From positions 1 through 40,575 of the forward strand of contig CAJAVP010000072.1 in assembly GCA_903945375.1 (NCBI GenBank): DNA of 40,575 nucleotides, given 5' to 3'. The position numbers were made by a program, and so were the translations under genes. This document shows positions 26,746-35,369 of the stretch, in pieces. Origin of the DNA: an uncultured Methylococcaceae bacterium (GTDB lineage: Bacteria; Pseudomonadota; Gammaproteobacteria; Methylococcales; Methylomonadaceae). Within the stretch, counting starts at the first letter, position 1, and each line of letters begins with the position of its first letter. The notes under the pieces were generated by a model, which was not told the DNA's origin, did no database searches, and saw only the letters and a list, made by a program, of their open reading frames with translations.

Positions 26746-27288
26746 ATGCAAATTAAAAATAAATACTGGCAAGGACATTTAGCGTTGATTATGTTCAGCT
26801 CGCTGTGTTTTGCGAATAACGCAATAGCCGCGTTTGCTGAATCTGATATGAAAATTCAGGAAAAAGTCCTTAGGGCTCGCGAAAACACGCAATTACATTC
26901 GACAGATCATGCGGCCCATAGCAATGTGATTGATAAGAGCAAAGAGTTTCATGGTGTTTTTTATGGTTTTTTGCCTTGTCAGGATTGTAATGGCATTAAA
27001 ACGACCTTGTCTTTAAAACAAAATAATAATTACTTGTTAGTGACTCAGCCAGCTAGAGAATCCTCACGGGAGTTTTATGAAAAAGGCAAATACACTTGGG
27101 ATGATGAAACTCACACTGTTTCATTATTGCCACGTAATGACGCGCCTGCTCGAAAATATTACATCGAAAACGAGGGGTCTCTGATACAACTCAATAGTGA
27201 TGGTTCGAGAGTGCCAAGTAATCAAGCCAACGACTACACCCTACGCCGCAGCGATATGGTGAAATCGCGTGAAGTGCATATCCATTAA
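26746..27288 (+). CDS. NlpE-like periplasmic protein, non-lipidated
   Basis: A 180-residue precursor. The signal peptide LALIMFSSLCFANNAIA ends before AFAESD and has no lipobox Cys, unlike NlpE proper, an outer-membrane lipoprotein that senses surface contact and copper and triggers the Cpx response. The core matches the NlpE N-terminal domain: FHGVFYGFLPCQDCNGIKTT with CxxC, then a beta-rich lipocalin-like stretch with YEKGKYTWDDETHTVSLL. The second NlpE domain is absent. I chose the ATG at 26746 because AAAGAGA lies just upstream and because the signal peptide starts there. It may bind metal or respond to redox through CxxC; that is inference. Confidence 0.8.
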   Translation: MQIKNKYWQGHLALIMFSSLCFANNAIAAFAESDMKIQEKVLRARENTQLHSTDHAAHSNVIDKSKEFHGVFYGFLPCQDCNGIKTTLSLKQNNNYLLVTQPARESSREFYEKGKYTWDDETHTVSLLPRNDAPARKYYIENEGSLIQLNSDGSRVPSNQANDYTLRRSDMVKSREVHIH

Positions 27289-27335
27289 ACCAGAGGTTAA
27301 TCTAACTGTTCGCTCAAATTTAAGTAGGGCGCCAT

Positions 27336-27428
27336 AAGTTTATTAACATTATGGATATCAGTGGGAGCGGCTTTAGCCGCGACAATCGCGACTAAAGCCG
27401 CTCCCACTTTTGTTAAAAAAATTTTGCA
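27336..27428. repeat. REP-like element, long form with 47-bp palindrome
   Basis: GTGGGAGCGGCTTTAG (27361-27376) pairs perfectly with 27392-27407. Inside, CGCGA (27378-27382) and TCGCG (27386-27390) form an inner stem. The flanks match those of 24640-24702. The GTGGGAGCGG core resembles REP sequences of Pseudomonas. Confidence 0.8.
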
Positions 27429-27541
27429 CGACGAATTAGTTGTCAAGCCCCGCGTGAATATATGATCTGAACTAATAATATCAGCATCTCAGCCTGCTAT
27501 TTTTGTAAAGCGTGTAAAGTATTGCCGTGCGAGCTTGTGAA

Positions 27542-27575
27542 TTGACACTAAAATGGGCGAACTGTGAGATATAAT
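27542..27575 (+). promoter_or_regulatory. Possible tyrS promoter
   Basis: A perfect TTGACA (27542-27547) and a perfect TATAAT (27570-27575) are both present, but 22 bp apart, longer than the usual 16-18. The TATAAT lies 34 bp before the start codon. The -10 box may work without this -35. Confidence 0.4.
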
Positions 27576-27609
27576 ATTTTTGATCAGTATAAATTTTAGG
27601 AGAAGCGTT

Positions 27610-28806
27610 TTGCAGGTAGATAATTTAGTGCAGTTATTACGAGGGGCTGATGAGGTTTTGGTTAAACAAGAACTGATTCAAAAATTGGAAGAAGGGCGAC
27701 CACTGCGTATTAAAGCGGGTTTTGATCCCACTGCCCCCGATTTACATCTTGGGCATACAGTGTTGATTAATAAATTAAGACAATTTCAAGATCAGGGTCA
27801 CGAGATTTTGTTTTTGATTGGTGATTTTACTGGAATGATCGGCGATCCAACCGGCAAAAATGTGACTCGAAAACCACTGACACAAGAAGACGTTCTCGCT
27901 AATGCACAGACCTATCAACAGCAAATTTTTAAAATCCTCGACCCCGATAAAACACAAGTGATGTTTAATTCGACATGGATGAATGCCATGTCCCCCGCCG
28001 ATTTTATTCAACTGGCGGCAAAGCATACTGTAGCTAGGATGTTAGAGCGTGATGATTTTAGTAAACGCTATAAAAATGGACAATCCATTGCTATCCATGA
28101 GTTTTTGTATCCTTTGATTCAAGGTTACGATTCTGTTGTTATGAAATCAGATGTGGAATTAGGGGGGACCGATCAAAAATTTAATTTGTTAGTGGGGCGG
28201 CAACTACAAGAGGTGTTTGGTCAAAAGCCACAGGTGGTTATCACCATGCCTATTCTGGAAGGTTTAGATGGTGTACAAAAGATGTCCAAATCACTCAATA
28301 ATTACATCGGTATTGCAGATGCGCCTGATGATATGTTCGGTAAAATCATGTCAATTTCAGATGAACTGATGTGGCGATATTATGAATTATTGAGCTTTCA
28401 ACCGTGGAGTGATGTGCTTCAGTGGAAGAAAGATTGTGAAATGGGAGAGAATCCGCGTAATTATAAAGTTAAGCTGGCTCAGGAGATTATTGAAAGATTT
28501 CATGATAGCGCCGCCGCGACTAAAGCATTGGAAAGTTTTGAAGCACGATTTCAAAGAGGGGCGTTGCCTGATGAGATCGATGAGATTGAGCTAAAAATAA
28601 AGACTCATACTTATGGTATTGCTAATACGTTAAAGGATGCAGGCCTAACAAGCAGTACCTCTGAAGCGATAAGACTGATTAATCAAGGCGCAGTAAAGCT
28701 AGATAGTGAAAAAATAAGTGATACCAAGCTAGAGATAGCAGCAGGTAAGCAGTATATCATTCAAGTAGGTAAGCGAAAATTTGCAAAAGTAAAGCTGAGT
28801 CAATAG
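27610..28806 (+). CDS. tyrS: Tyrosyl-tRNA synthetase
   Basis: TyrS charges tRNA-Tyr. The protein has 398 residues. Class I signatures are HLGH at 46-49 and KMSKS at 224-228, with the tyrosine-binding GFDPTAPDL before the first and a C-terminal S4 RNA-binding domain ([18 protein letters not shown]). I chose the TTG at 27610 because AGGAG lies 7 bp upstream (27598-27602). An in-frame TTG at 27580 adds ten residues that include this ribosome-binding site, so it is not credible. The length and HLGH sequence fit the TyrZ-like branch found in many proteobacteria. Confidence 0.96.
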   Translation: MQVDNLVQLLRGADEVLVKQELIQKLEEGRPLRIKAGFDPTAPDLHLGHTVLINKLRQFQDQGHEILFLIGDFTGMIGDPTGKNVTRKPLTQEDVLANAQTYQQQIFKILDPDKTQVMFNSTWMNAMSPADFIQLAAKHTVARMLERDDFSKRYKNGQSIAIHEFLYPLIQGYDSVVMKSDVELGGTDQKFNLLVGRQLQEVFGQKPQVVITMPILEGLDGVQKMSKSLNNYIGIADAPDDMFGKIMSISDELMWRYYELLSFQPWSDVLQWKKDCEMGENPRNYKVKLAQEIIERFHDSAAATKALESFEARFQRGALPDEIDEIELKIKTHTYGIANTLKDAGLTSSTSEAIRLINQGAVKLDSEKISDTKLEIAAGKQYIIQVGKRKFAKVKLSQ

Positions 28807-29128
28807 TCCGAACAGTTTTTGAAAAGTAGAAAAATAGAGAGTCCAACAATTCTGCCTGAAAGAAAAATGCCATGATGCGATCAGGCAATGATTTTACAAA
28901 CGATGAGTTTTTTCAAAGCCACAAAAAACTTATGTCGTATTTCTCAGTTGTAATTATTCAGACCTCCCCTAAAAATTACCGCCATTAAGGTAACTATTCA
29001 CATCCCCCTTTGAAAAAGGGGGATTGAGGGGGATTTATCTAATAAAATCTCCCCTAACCCTTTAGGCCTTGGGTTCTCTTTTTCAAAGAAGGGGGACTGA
29101 CAACTTAATGTCGATAGGGCTTGAACAA
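28807..29128. other. Intergenic 322 bp with repeat, no gene seen
   Basis: This lies between tyrS and the convergent glycosyltransferase gene. A loose stem TGCCTGA (28853-28859) with TCAGGCA (28881-28887) could terminate tyrS. The rest of the recognisable content is the repeat from 29002. Confidence 0.5.
29002..29107. repeat. Dispersed hairpin repeat, copy B (partner at 2208-2275)
   Basis: It opens with a hairpin, ATCCCCCTTT against AAAGGGGGAT (29002-29024), then GATTGAGGGGGATTTATC as in copy A, then an insertion of about 15 bp (TTTAGGCCTTGGGTT) and TCTTTTTCAAAGAAGGGGG. Copy A lacks the first hairpin and the insertion. Confidence 0.75.
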
Positions 29129-30175
29129 TTACGAAAGATTAACCTTAAGAACGTCCACTGAACTCCAGATACTTTCGATATAATCCGCATCCATCGGTTG
29201 CATTCCCTCTTGAATCCATTGCACTAATAGTTTTGCCACATTGGGATAAGTAAGATGAACCGCATGATTCTCTTGCAACCAATGCTCAATCACAGAACGC
29301 TCATTCAAATCGGTCATGGTGTGACCATACCCCAATTCTTTTAAGGCCGCCGCATTAGATATTTGTTCCATTTGTGAACGCAATGGTTTGGCCAGAATTT
29401 TCTTGCCTAATTGCAAGGCTTCACTAGCTAACTCAAAACCCGCATTGCTGATAATTCCAGCGCAATCATATAAATCTTTTTGGAAGCCCTCACGAGACAA
29501 GGGATTGCAAATAATATGTGAATAATTCGACTCGACTACTTCGGGGCAATAAATATGAAACTGAAATTTATCATAAGGTGATAATAGTTTGACTACCTCG
29601 TTTTGATCTTCAAAAGGCAAATAAACAATAATCTTTTCTTTAATAATACTGCGTGGTGACTCGGGCGTTTCAATAATGGGTGGCAAAATGGGTTGCCCAA
29701 AATGATGCCAATGCAAGCCTACACTGCGCTCAGCAGGTGCAAAATATTTCATTACACGGTTTGCTACAAAATCAGAGCCAGCGCGTGGGATATCAAAATT
29801 AAACGCATATTGATGACCGATACCCAAAGCGGGCTTTTTTTGCTGTCTTGCCGCCCATGCGGTAATGGGTTCAAAATCAGTAATGACTAAATCATAACCG
29901 GAAAAATCTAACGAGCGAATATCCCTAAAAAAGCTGACTGGCTTTAAATCAAGGGCTGTTTTCAAGTAGCTGACTTGACCCTTATTCGTGTTAAACGTCA
30001 AGCCATCACGTGTTTGATAGTCGTTAAAAATATCCATATCAAAATACTTATCAGCCGGTCTGCCAGTAAACTGGAACGTCACATCAATACCAGCAGCAAA
30101 AAGCTCTTTCGCCATAACCCTAGCACGGGTGATATGACCGTTACCGGTACCTTGAACACCATAAAAAATCTTCAT
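29129..30175 (-). CDS. MJ1255/VC2487-family glycosyltransferase
   Basis: A 348-residue GT-B-type glycosyltransferase. The N-terminus MKIFYGVQGTGNGHITRARV carries the GxGxGH loop of GT28/MurG-like enzymes. The C-terminal donor site reads CAGIISNAGFELASEALQLG, with Asn in the place of the usual Gly-Gly of GGH/NAG motifs. The acceptor and sugar are unknown. Its ATG overlaps the stop of the upstream PAP2 gene by one base (TAATG), so the two are translationally coupled. A polyprenyl- or lipid-linked substrate is plausible, because PAP2 enzymes dephosphorylate such carriers. That link is inference. Confidence 0.85.
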   Translation of the reverse strand: MKIFYGVQGTGNGHITRARVMAKELFAAGIDVTFQFTGRPADKYFDMDIFNDYQTRDGLTFNTNKGQVSYLKTALDLKPVSFFRDIRSLDFSGYDLVITDFEPITAWAARQQKKPALGIGHQYAFNFDIPRAGSDFVANRVMKYFAPAERSVGLHWHHFGQPILPPIIETPESPRSIIKEKIIVYLPFEDQNEVVKLLSPYDKFQFHIYCPEVVESNYSHIICNPLSREGFQKDLYDCAGIISNAGFELASEALQLGKKILAKPLRSQMEQISNAAALKELGYGHTMTDLNERSVIEHWLQENHAVHLTYPNVAKLLVQWIQEGMQPMDADYIESIWSSVDVLKVNLS

Positions 30176-30696
30176 TATAAAATCTGTCCTAAACTAAAAA
30201 ATGCAGTGCTAACACCTAAAATAACGCCAACTAAAATATCTGTTGGAAAATGAACACCTAAAACAACACGAGAAAAACCAACCAGCGCGGCCCAACAGTA
30301 AAGCGGTATCGCTACGGACGGCATAAAAAAGCCTAACAAAGTCGCCATCAAAAAAGCCGCTGAGGTGTGTCCAGATGGAAAACTAAACTTATCAGACGGT
30401 GTAATAATGCTAGTAAAGTCTGCTAATGCCGCCTCAGGGCGATTACGTTTAAAGCCATTTTTCAAGACAAAATAAAGGGGTCTTTCAATAAGCAAGGCCA
30501 GGAGAATGGTTTGTAATAATTGGTTTTCTATGCCCTCGCGCAATAACAATAACAAAATAATCAGCGTATAAAGCTGACCATCACCAGTTTTTGACATGAA
30601 TCGACAGAATTGGGTTAAGGAGCCGTGCATTTTCGCGTTTACTAGCCACGTAAACATGAAAACATCGTACTTGTGAATAGACAGTAGTAATTTCAT
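30175..30696 (-). CDS. PAP2-family membrane phosphatase
   Basis: A 173-residue inner-membrane protein with about five spans. All three phosphatase motifs are present: K-x6-RP in KNGFKRNRP, PSGH in FPSGHTSAAF, and SR-x5-H-x3-D in SRVVLGVHFPTD. The family removes phosphate from lipids such as phosphatidic acid, phosphatidylglycerophosphate or undecaprenyl pyrophosphate. I chose the ATG at 30694-30696 because GAGAGGA sits 9 bp upstream; a longer frame to 30729 contains this ribosome-binding site. It is coupled by overlap to the glycosyltransferase gene that follows. Confidence 0.92.
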   Translation of the reverse strand: MKLLLSIHKYDVFMFTWLVNAKMHGSLTQFCRFMSKTGDGQLYTLIILLLLLREGIENQLLQTILLALLIERPLYFVLKNGFKRNRPEAALADFTSIITPSDKFSFPSGHTSAAFLMATLLGFFMPSVAIPLYCWAALVGFSRVVLGVHFPTDILVGVILGVSTAFFSLGQIL

Positions 30697-31106
30697 GCGA
30701 ATAATCCTCTCAGAAAAAGCGCTGCACATGAATGTTTCAACATGCAGAGGTGAAAATCGTCGATTTTCAATTTTATTATGAGTAACTACTAAGGTTATTT
30801 ATACAAGAGGTGGGGGAAATGCACCCCTCTTTGTACCCAAAGCGACAAAACTAAATAGCTACTTTTTTCTTTTGCTGATAAAGATTAAATGCCTCGTATG
30901 ACAAATAAGTTAAGATTTTCTTACCATTTCATTACAAAGCCAACAGATAATGGGGCGCACATAAACGATTATGTCATCACAGCCCTTGATAATCCGACAC
31001 TCGCTATTAAAAAAGGCGACTATTTAAGACAGGACAACCTGAGGTTAAACCTAGTAATTTGCCCCGTCTTAGTTGGTAGTCAAAAGGATTAATGCAAGAA
31101 TGACCA
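30697..31106. other. Intergenic 410 bp, no convincing gene
   Basis: This holds the promoter region of the PAP2 operon and the tail of the convergent dehydrogenase gene. A 67-codon frame at 30889-31092 (starting MPRMTNKLRFSY) has no clear ribosome-binding site or family pattern. GATTAATG (31087-31094) and CATTAATC (31105-31112) form an 8-bp stem over the dehydrogenase stop and may be a terminator. Confidence 0.45.
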
Positions 31107-31964
31107 TTAATCATCATTGAGGACGCTGTATAAGACCGAAATATCCTCATCACCATGTCCGCTTGCCAATAATTGATCGTACTCTTTTATCGTTTTATCG
31201 ACTAATGGGATGTGAACATGGGCGTTATTAGCCATTGTTTGGCAAATCTTTAAGTCTTTATGATGTAATTTTAGTTTAAACCCCGGCGGATATTCTCTTT
31301 TTAACATTGAAACCCCTCGATGGCTTAAAAACCAATTGCCTGCTGCCCCACCTGACACGGCATCGATAACCCTTTCCATGGGTAATGATTGCGCTTCTCC
31401 AAATCGTAAGGCTTCGGTTACAGCTTGATTGATACCTGCACACATGACTTGATTAACGGCTTTTGCAGCTTGTCCGGAGCCTGTTTGCCCAATATGAATG
31501 ATTCGAGCGGTCATCGCTTCCAAAACCGGGCGCACCTGCTCAATAAGCGCCTCATCACCACCAATCATCATCGCTAATGTACCGTTAGTTGCGCCTTCAA
31601 CGCCACCTGATACGGGCGCGTCGAGAAACTTGGCTTGTTTGGTCGCTAATAATTGTGAGGCTTTTATTGCGGTGTCGCTGCTAACGGTGGATGAATCAAT
31701 CACAACTGTACCGGGTTTGACTGTCTGCTGGATAGCAGTAATAACGTCTATGACATCCGCATCGGCGGCTACACACATCACAATAACGTCCATGTCAGCG
31801 GCAAGTGTCTCTATTTGCTCATAAAAAGTAACGTGCAAGGCTTCGGCAAGCACTTTTGCTTTGTCCGTTGTGCGATTGAACACGCCGGATAACAAACCTG
31901 AGCGAGCCAGATTTTTTGCCATTCCCTCCCCCATTGCACCTAATCCAATGAAACCAACGGACAT
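31107..31964 (-). CDS. NAD(P)-dependent beta-hydroxyacid dehydrogenase
   Basis: A 285-residue member of the 3-hydroxyisobutyrate / tartronate-semialdehyde reductase family. The Rossmann motif is GFIGLGAMGEGMAKNL, the substrate motif is FLDAPVSGGVEGATNGTL, and the catalytic Lys lies in GSGQAAKAVNQ. The exact substrate cannot be read from these. Its ATG lies 1 bp after the speA stop, with its ribosome-binding site (GGAGAAATAAA) covering the end of speA, so the two are tightly coupled. That placement hints at a role near arginine/polyamine metabolism or glyoxylate reduction, but neither is established. Confidence 0.9.
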   Translation of the reverse strand: MSVGFIGLGAMGEGMAKNLARSGLLSGVFNRTTDKAKVLAEALHVTFYEQIETLAADMDVIVMCVAADADVIDVITAIQQTVKPGTVVIDSSTVSSDTAIKASQLLATKQAKFLDAPVSGGVEGATNGTLAMMIGGDEALIEQVRPVLEAMTARIIHIGQTGSGQAAKAVNQVMCAGINQAVTEALRFGEAQSLPMERVIDAVSGGAAGNWFLSHRGVSMLKREYPPGFKLKLHHKDLKICQTMANNAHVHIPLVDKTIKEYDQLLASGHGDEDISVLYSVLNDD

Positions 31965-31965
31965 T

Positions 31966-33804
31966 TTATTTCTCCAAATAGGTGTAGGCCATTAAGCCAG
32001 CAATTAATTCTTTCTCGTAGTCTTGCTGCTGCTGTTGCGTTAAGTTACTACTAGCCAACTTTTCTCGAAAAGCCTGTTTCAATTCTTCACTACTGATATG
32101 CACATAATCAAGCAACTCGGAAACATCTTCACCTTCTTGTAAATCATAAAAATGATAGCCTTTATCATCGAGCTTGATATTTATGGAATGGGTATCGCCA
32201 AATAAGTTGTGCATGTCCCCCAATATTTCTTGATAAGCACCAACCATAAAGAAGCCAATGAGGTAGGGCTGATTAACATCGATAAGGTGCACGGGTAAGG
32301 TTTTCTCAAGATTTTGTCCATCAATATACTGGTCAATGCGCCCATCGGAATCACAGGTCAAATCTTGAATGATCGCTCGACGAGTTGGTTGTTCATCCAG
32401 TCGATGAATCGGCATGATTGGGAAAATTTGATCGATTCCCCAAATATCAGGTAGTGATTGAAACAATGAGAAATTACAAAATACTTTATCTGCTAATTTT
32501 TCGTGCAATTCTTGTAAAATCGCCGCCTCGTTCTGATTATTTGGATTCAAGGCTTTTTGGATTTGTTGGCAAAAAATAGCATAATCATTTTCAGCTTGAG
32601 CGAGATCATTAATGCTTAATTTATCGCGAGCAAATTTGGCCCGTGCTTCAGATAAATGAAAATACGCATCATGATAAGCTTCAACCAAATTGCTGGTATC
32701 CTCCAGCTCTTTGGCAGCCTCCGCATTGGAATAGACCGATTCAATATCTGTGACATTGGTGATTAATACGGCATGATGTGCGGTTAAAGCACGACCGGAT
32801 TCGGTAATAATATCGGGTTGAGGCACTTGTTTTTCTGCACAAATATCAGCAAAACTGCGGACAATATTTTGTGCGTATTCGTCAAGGCTGTAATTGATTG
32901 ACGATTCACGGCGTGAACGGCTGCCATCATAATCGACACCCAAGCCACCACCGGCATCAACGACTTGAATGCCTGCGCCTAAACGTCGTAATTCGACATA
33001 AAATTGACCGGCTTCTTTGAGTGCAATTTTTATGTCATGGATATTGGCAATTTGCGAGCCCATATGAAAGTGCATGAGTTTGAGGGTGTCTAGCAAATCG
33101 GCTTGTTTTAAGCGATCAATTAATTGCAACACTTCGTAAGCATGAAGGCCAAATTTCGATTTTTCCCCGCCACTATTTTGCCATTTACCGGCACTGATGC
33201 TTGATAGTCTGACGCGCACACCCAGCGAGGGCTTAATATTAAGTTTTGCCGCTTCTTCAATGACAAAATCTAATTCCAGCGGCTTTTCAATCACTAAAAA
33301 CAGATTTAAGCCCATTTTTAAGCCGATGAGAGCTAAACGGATATAGGCTCTGTCTTTATAACCATTACAGACCACAACACCTTGATGTGATAACGCCATA
33401 ATCGCTAACAGTTCCGGCTTACTACCGGCTTCTAAACCGATATTATCTGCGCTCAACACCCCTTCAATGACCTGGCGTTGTTGATTAACTTTGATCGGAT
33501 AAACTGGCGTATATTTACCGGTGTACGCATGATTGGTGCAGGCTTTTTTAAAGGCATGATCTAATCGAGTCACGCGGTCTTTTAGGATATCGGTGAAACG
33601 CACTAACACTGGCAGCGACAACTGCCGATCATTCAGAGATTGGGCTATCTCATATAAATCCAGCTCAATTGCTTTGTCCGCACACGGTTTTACACAAACA
33701 TGACCACTGCTGTTGATTGTAAAATAGCCATCTCCCCATAAATCTATGGCATAGGTTTGAGCGGATTGCTGGATAGTCCAATGGGTAGCTTGAGGTAAAT
33801 TCAC
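31966..33804 (-). CDS. speA: Biosynthetic arginine decarboxylase
   Basis: SpeA converts arginine to agmatine with PLP and Mg2+, the first step of the agmatine route to putrescine. It has 612 residues, slightly shorter than the 630-660 usual. The PLP Lys lies in PVYPIKVNQQRQVIEGVL. DAGGGLGVDYDGSRS binds the cofactor phosphate, HFHMGSQIANI is conserved, and the active-site Cys from the partner subunit is in LTCDSDGRIDQYIDG. It starts at GTG (33802-33804) with GGAG upstream. No speB (agmatinase) is in the window. It is divergent from speE across 88 bp. Confidence 0.96.
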   Translation of the reverse strand: MNLPQATHWTIQQSAQTYAIDLWGDGYFTINSSGHVCVKPCADKAIELDLYEIAQSLNDRQLSLPVLVRFTDILKDRVTRLDHAFKKACTNHAYTGKYTPVYPIKVNQQRQVIEGVLSADNIGLEAGSKPELLAIMALSHQGVVVCNGYKDRAYIRLALIGLKMGLNLFLVIEKPLELDFVIEEAAKLNIKPSLGVRVRLSSISAGKWQNSGGEKSKFGLHAYEVLQLIDRLKQADLLDTLKLMHFHMGSQIANIHDIKIALKEAGQFYVELRRLGAGIQVVDAGGGLGVDYDGSRSRRESSINYSLDEYAQNIVRSFADICAEKQVPQPDIITESGRALTAHHAVLITNVTDIESVYSNAEAAKELEDTSNLVEAYHDAYFHLSEARAKFARDKLSINDLAQAENDYAIFCQQIQKALNPNNQNEAAILQELHEKLADKVFCNFSLFQSLPDIWGIDQIFPIMPIHRLDEQPTRRAIIQDLTCDSDGRIDQYIDGQNLEKTLPVHLIDVNQPYLIGFFMVGAYQEILGDMHNLFGDTHSINIKLDDKGYHFYDLQEGEDVSELLDYVHISSEELKQAFREKLASSNLTQQQQQDYEKELIAGLMAYTYLEK

Positions 33805-33845
33805 ACAATTCTCCGTTATGTCATAAAAAAGAGACTAAATTCTAA

Positions 33846-33851
33846 TATAAT
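33846..33851 (+). promoter_or_regulatory. Possible -10 box for speE
   Basis: A TATAAT hexamer lies 42 bp before the speE start, inside the 88-bp region shared with divergent speA. No good -35 was found at 17 bp. Confidence 0.35.
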
Positions 33852-33892
33852 GAAGACTTAAACAATCGTTTATTTTTACAGGAATCCCAAAA

Positions 33893-34741
33893 ATGAATCC
33901 AACGCAATGGTTTACTGAACAAGTTCCGGGTGCTGAGTCCGCTTTTTCATTAAAAATTAAACAAAAATTACACGAAGAACAATCACCTTTTCAACACCTT
34001 GAAATTTATGAGACCGAAACCTTCGGTAATTTAATGGTGATTGACGGCTGTACGATGGTGTCTACCCGCGATAACTTTTTTTATCATGAAATGATGAGTC
34101 ATCCCGTGCTTTACACCCATCCTAATCCTAAGCGCGTTTGGATTATCGGCGGCGGTGATTGCGGAACATTGCGAGAAGTTTTGAAGCACCCTTCAGTCGA
34201 ACAAGCCGTGCAAATTGACATTGACGAGCGCGTCACTCGTCTTGCGGAAATTTATTTCCCTGAGCTGTGTGAATCTAACCATGATCCTCGTGCCGACCTT
34301 AAATTTATTGACGGCATTAAATGGGTAAAAGATGCCGCCCCTAATTCGGTTGATATCATTATTGTAGACAGCACGGATCCCATAGGTCCCGCCGAAGGAT
34401 TGTTTGGTGAAGATTTCTACCGCGATTGCTTTAATTGTTTGTCAGAACATGGCATGTTAGTACAGCAAAGCGAATCCGCGTTATACCACCTGAAGTTAAT
34501 TGGCGAAATGCGCGAGGCAATGAGCAACTCCGGCCTAAGTCATTTACAAACCTTATTTTTCCCACAATGTTTGTATCCATCAGGCTGGTGGAGCGCCACG
34601 ATTGCGGGCAAAAATGCCTTATCTGCATTTAGAGAACAGGATTGTGCGACTAAGCCGTTCGACACAACCTACTATAATGTCGATATTCATAAAGCGGCTA
34701 TGGCACAACCTGAGTTTTTCAAAAAAGCTTTTTCCCTATAA
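33893..34741 (+). CDS. speE: Polyamine aminopropyltransferase (spermidine synthase)
   Basis: SpeE transfers aminopropyl from decarboxylated S-adenosylmethionine to putrescine, giving spermidine. The 282-residue cytosolic enzyme has the dcSAM-binding motif VWIIGGGDCGTLREVLKH, then VDIIIVDSTDPIGPAEGLF with the catalytic Asp, and a C-terminal YPSGWWS. The second residue pair in GGGDCG has Cys where many homologues have Gly. ACAGGAATCCCAAAA precedes the ATG. speD is not in the window. A MarR-type regulator gene starts 5 bp after the stop. Confidence 0.95.
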   Translation: MNPTQWFTEQVPGAESAFSLKIKQKLHEEQSPFQHLEIYETETFGNLMVIDGCTMVSTRDNFFYHEMMSHPVLYTHPNPKRVWIIGGGDCGTLREVLKHPSVEQAVQIDIDERVTRLAEIYFPELCESNHDPRADLKFIDGIKWVKDAAPNSVDIIIVDSTDPIGPAEGLFGEDFYRDCFNCLSEHGMLVQQSESALYHLKLIGEMREAMSNSGLSHLQTLFFPQCLYPSGWWSATIAGKNALSAFREQDCATKPFDTTYYNVDIHKAAMAQPEFFKKAFSL

Positions 34742-34746
34742 ATCTA

Positions 34747-35340
34747 ATGCCCGATCTATCCAGTTTTAAGCTGATTGAGCGCATCAGTAATTTGCTGCGC
34801 TCTGAAGAACGAAAAAAATTCGCGGCGATGGGTCTGCAACCGGTACATGTGCGCGTTTTGGAATATTTAGCTGCCTGCAATCGGTTTAGTGATACACCGG
34901 CGGCGGTGGCTGATTATTTGGGATTGACTAAAGGCACCGTGTCTCAGTCTATCCAAGTGCTTGAGCGCAAATGTTATGTTGAAAAAAGCCAAGATACCCA
35001 CGATGGTCGGGTTGTACACCTCGCCTTATCGGAAACGGGCAAAAAACTGCTGGACGACATCAAGCCATTGGATGTTTTTGCTCAAGCGCAATTAGATATC
35101 GCGACTAAAAACTTTAATTCCCTAGAAGCGGCTCTTAATGCAACGCTCTCGGCTTTACAAAAAGCCAACCACGCCAAAAGCTTTGGTGTCTGTGAATCTT
35201 GCGTTAATTTTATTGCTCAGGAAGATCATTTTCTATGTAATCTGACTCAGCTCCCACTGAGTCATACAGACGCAAAAAAAATCTGTCGTGAGCATGTGTT
35301 GGCCGAAGATAGTGAACCACGAATAATTAACCCTACTTAA
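34747..35340 (+). CDS. MarR-family regulator with C-terminal four-cysteine cluster
   Basis: A 197-residue protein. Residues 1-140 are a MarR winged-helix domain, with the recognition helix in LGLTKGTVSQSIQVLERK (about 58-75) and the wing in DTHDGRVVHLALSETGK. The last 57 residues are not part of the standard MarR fold and hold Cys149, Cys152, Cys164 and Cys180 (CESC, then FLCNLTQLPLS, then KKICREH). The spacing CxxC-x11-C-x15-C suits a metal or Fe-S site. It lies 5 bp after speE and is probably cotranscribed with it. No operator is recognisable, so the target genes are unknown. Confidence 0.85.
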   Translation: MPDLSSFKLIERISNLLRSEERKKFAAMGLQPVHVRVLEYLAACNRFSDTPAAVADYLGLTKGTVSQSIQVLERKCYVEKSQDTHDGRVVHLALSETGKKLLDDIKPLDVFAQAQLDIATKNFNSLEAALNATLSALQKANHAKSFGVCESCVNFIAQEDHFLCNLTQLPLSHTDAKKICREHVLAEDSEPRIINPT

Positions 35341-35369
35341 AAATCTATCAACTCTCTATAGGCTTCCTT

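Larger units (their letters stand above)
27289..27609. other. Intergenic 321 bp upstream of tyrS
   Basis: This contains the REP-like element at 27336-27428 and the probable tyrS promoter near 27542-27575. No small gene was seen. Confidence 0.5.

Noticed and set aside
28853-28887. Stem TGCCTGA/TCAGGCA behind tyrS
   Set aside because: The loop is 21 nt and there is no T-run; too weak to call a terminator on its own.
30889-31092. 67-codon plus-strand frame starting MPRMTNKLRFSY
   Set aside because: No ribosome-binding site, no known pattern, and it lies in a region expected to be intergenic.
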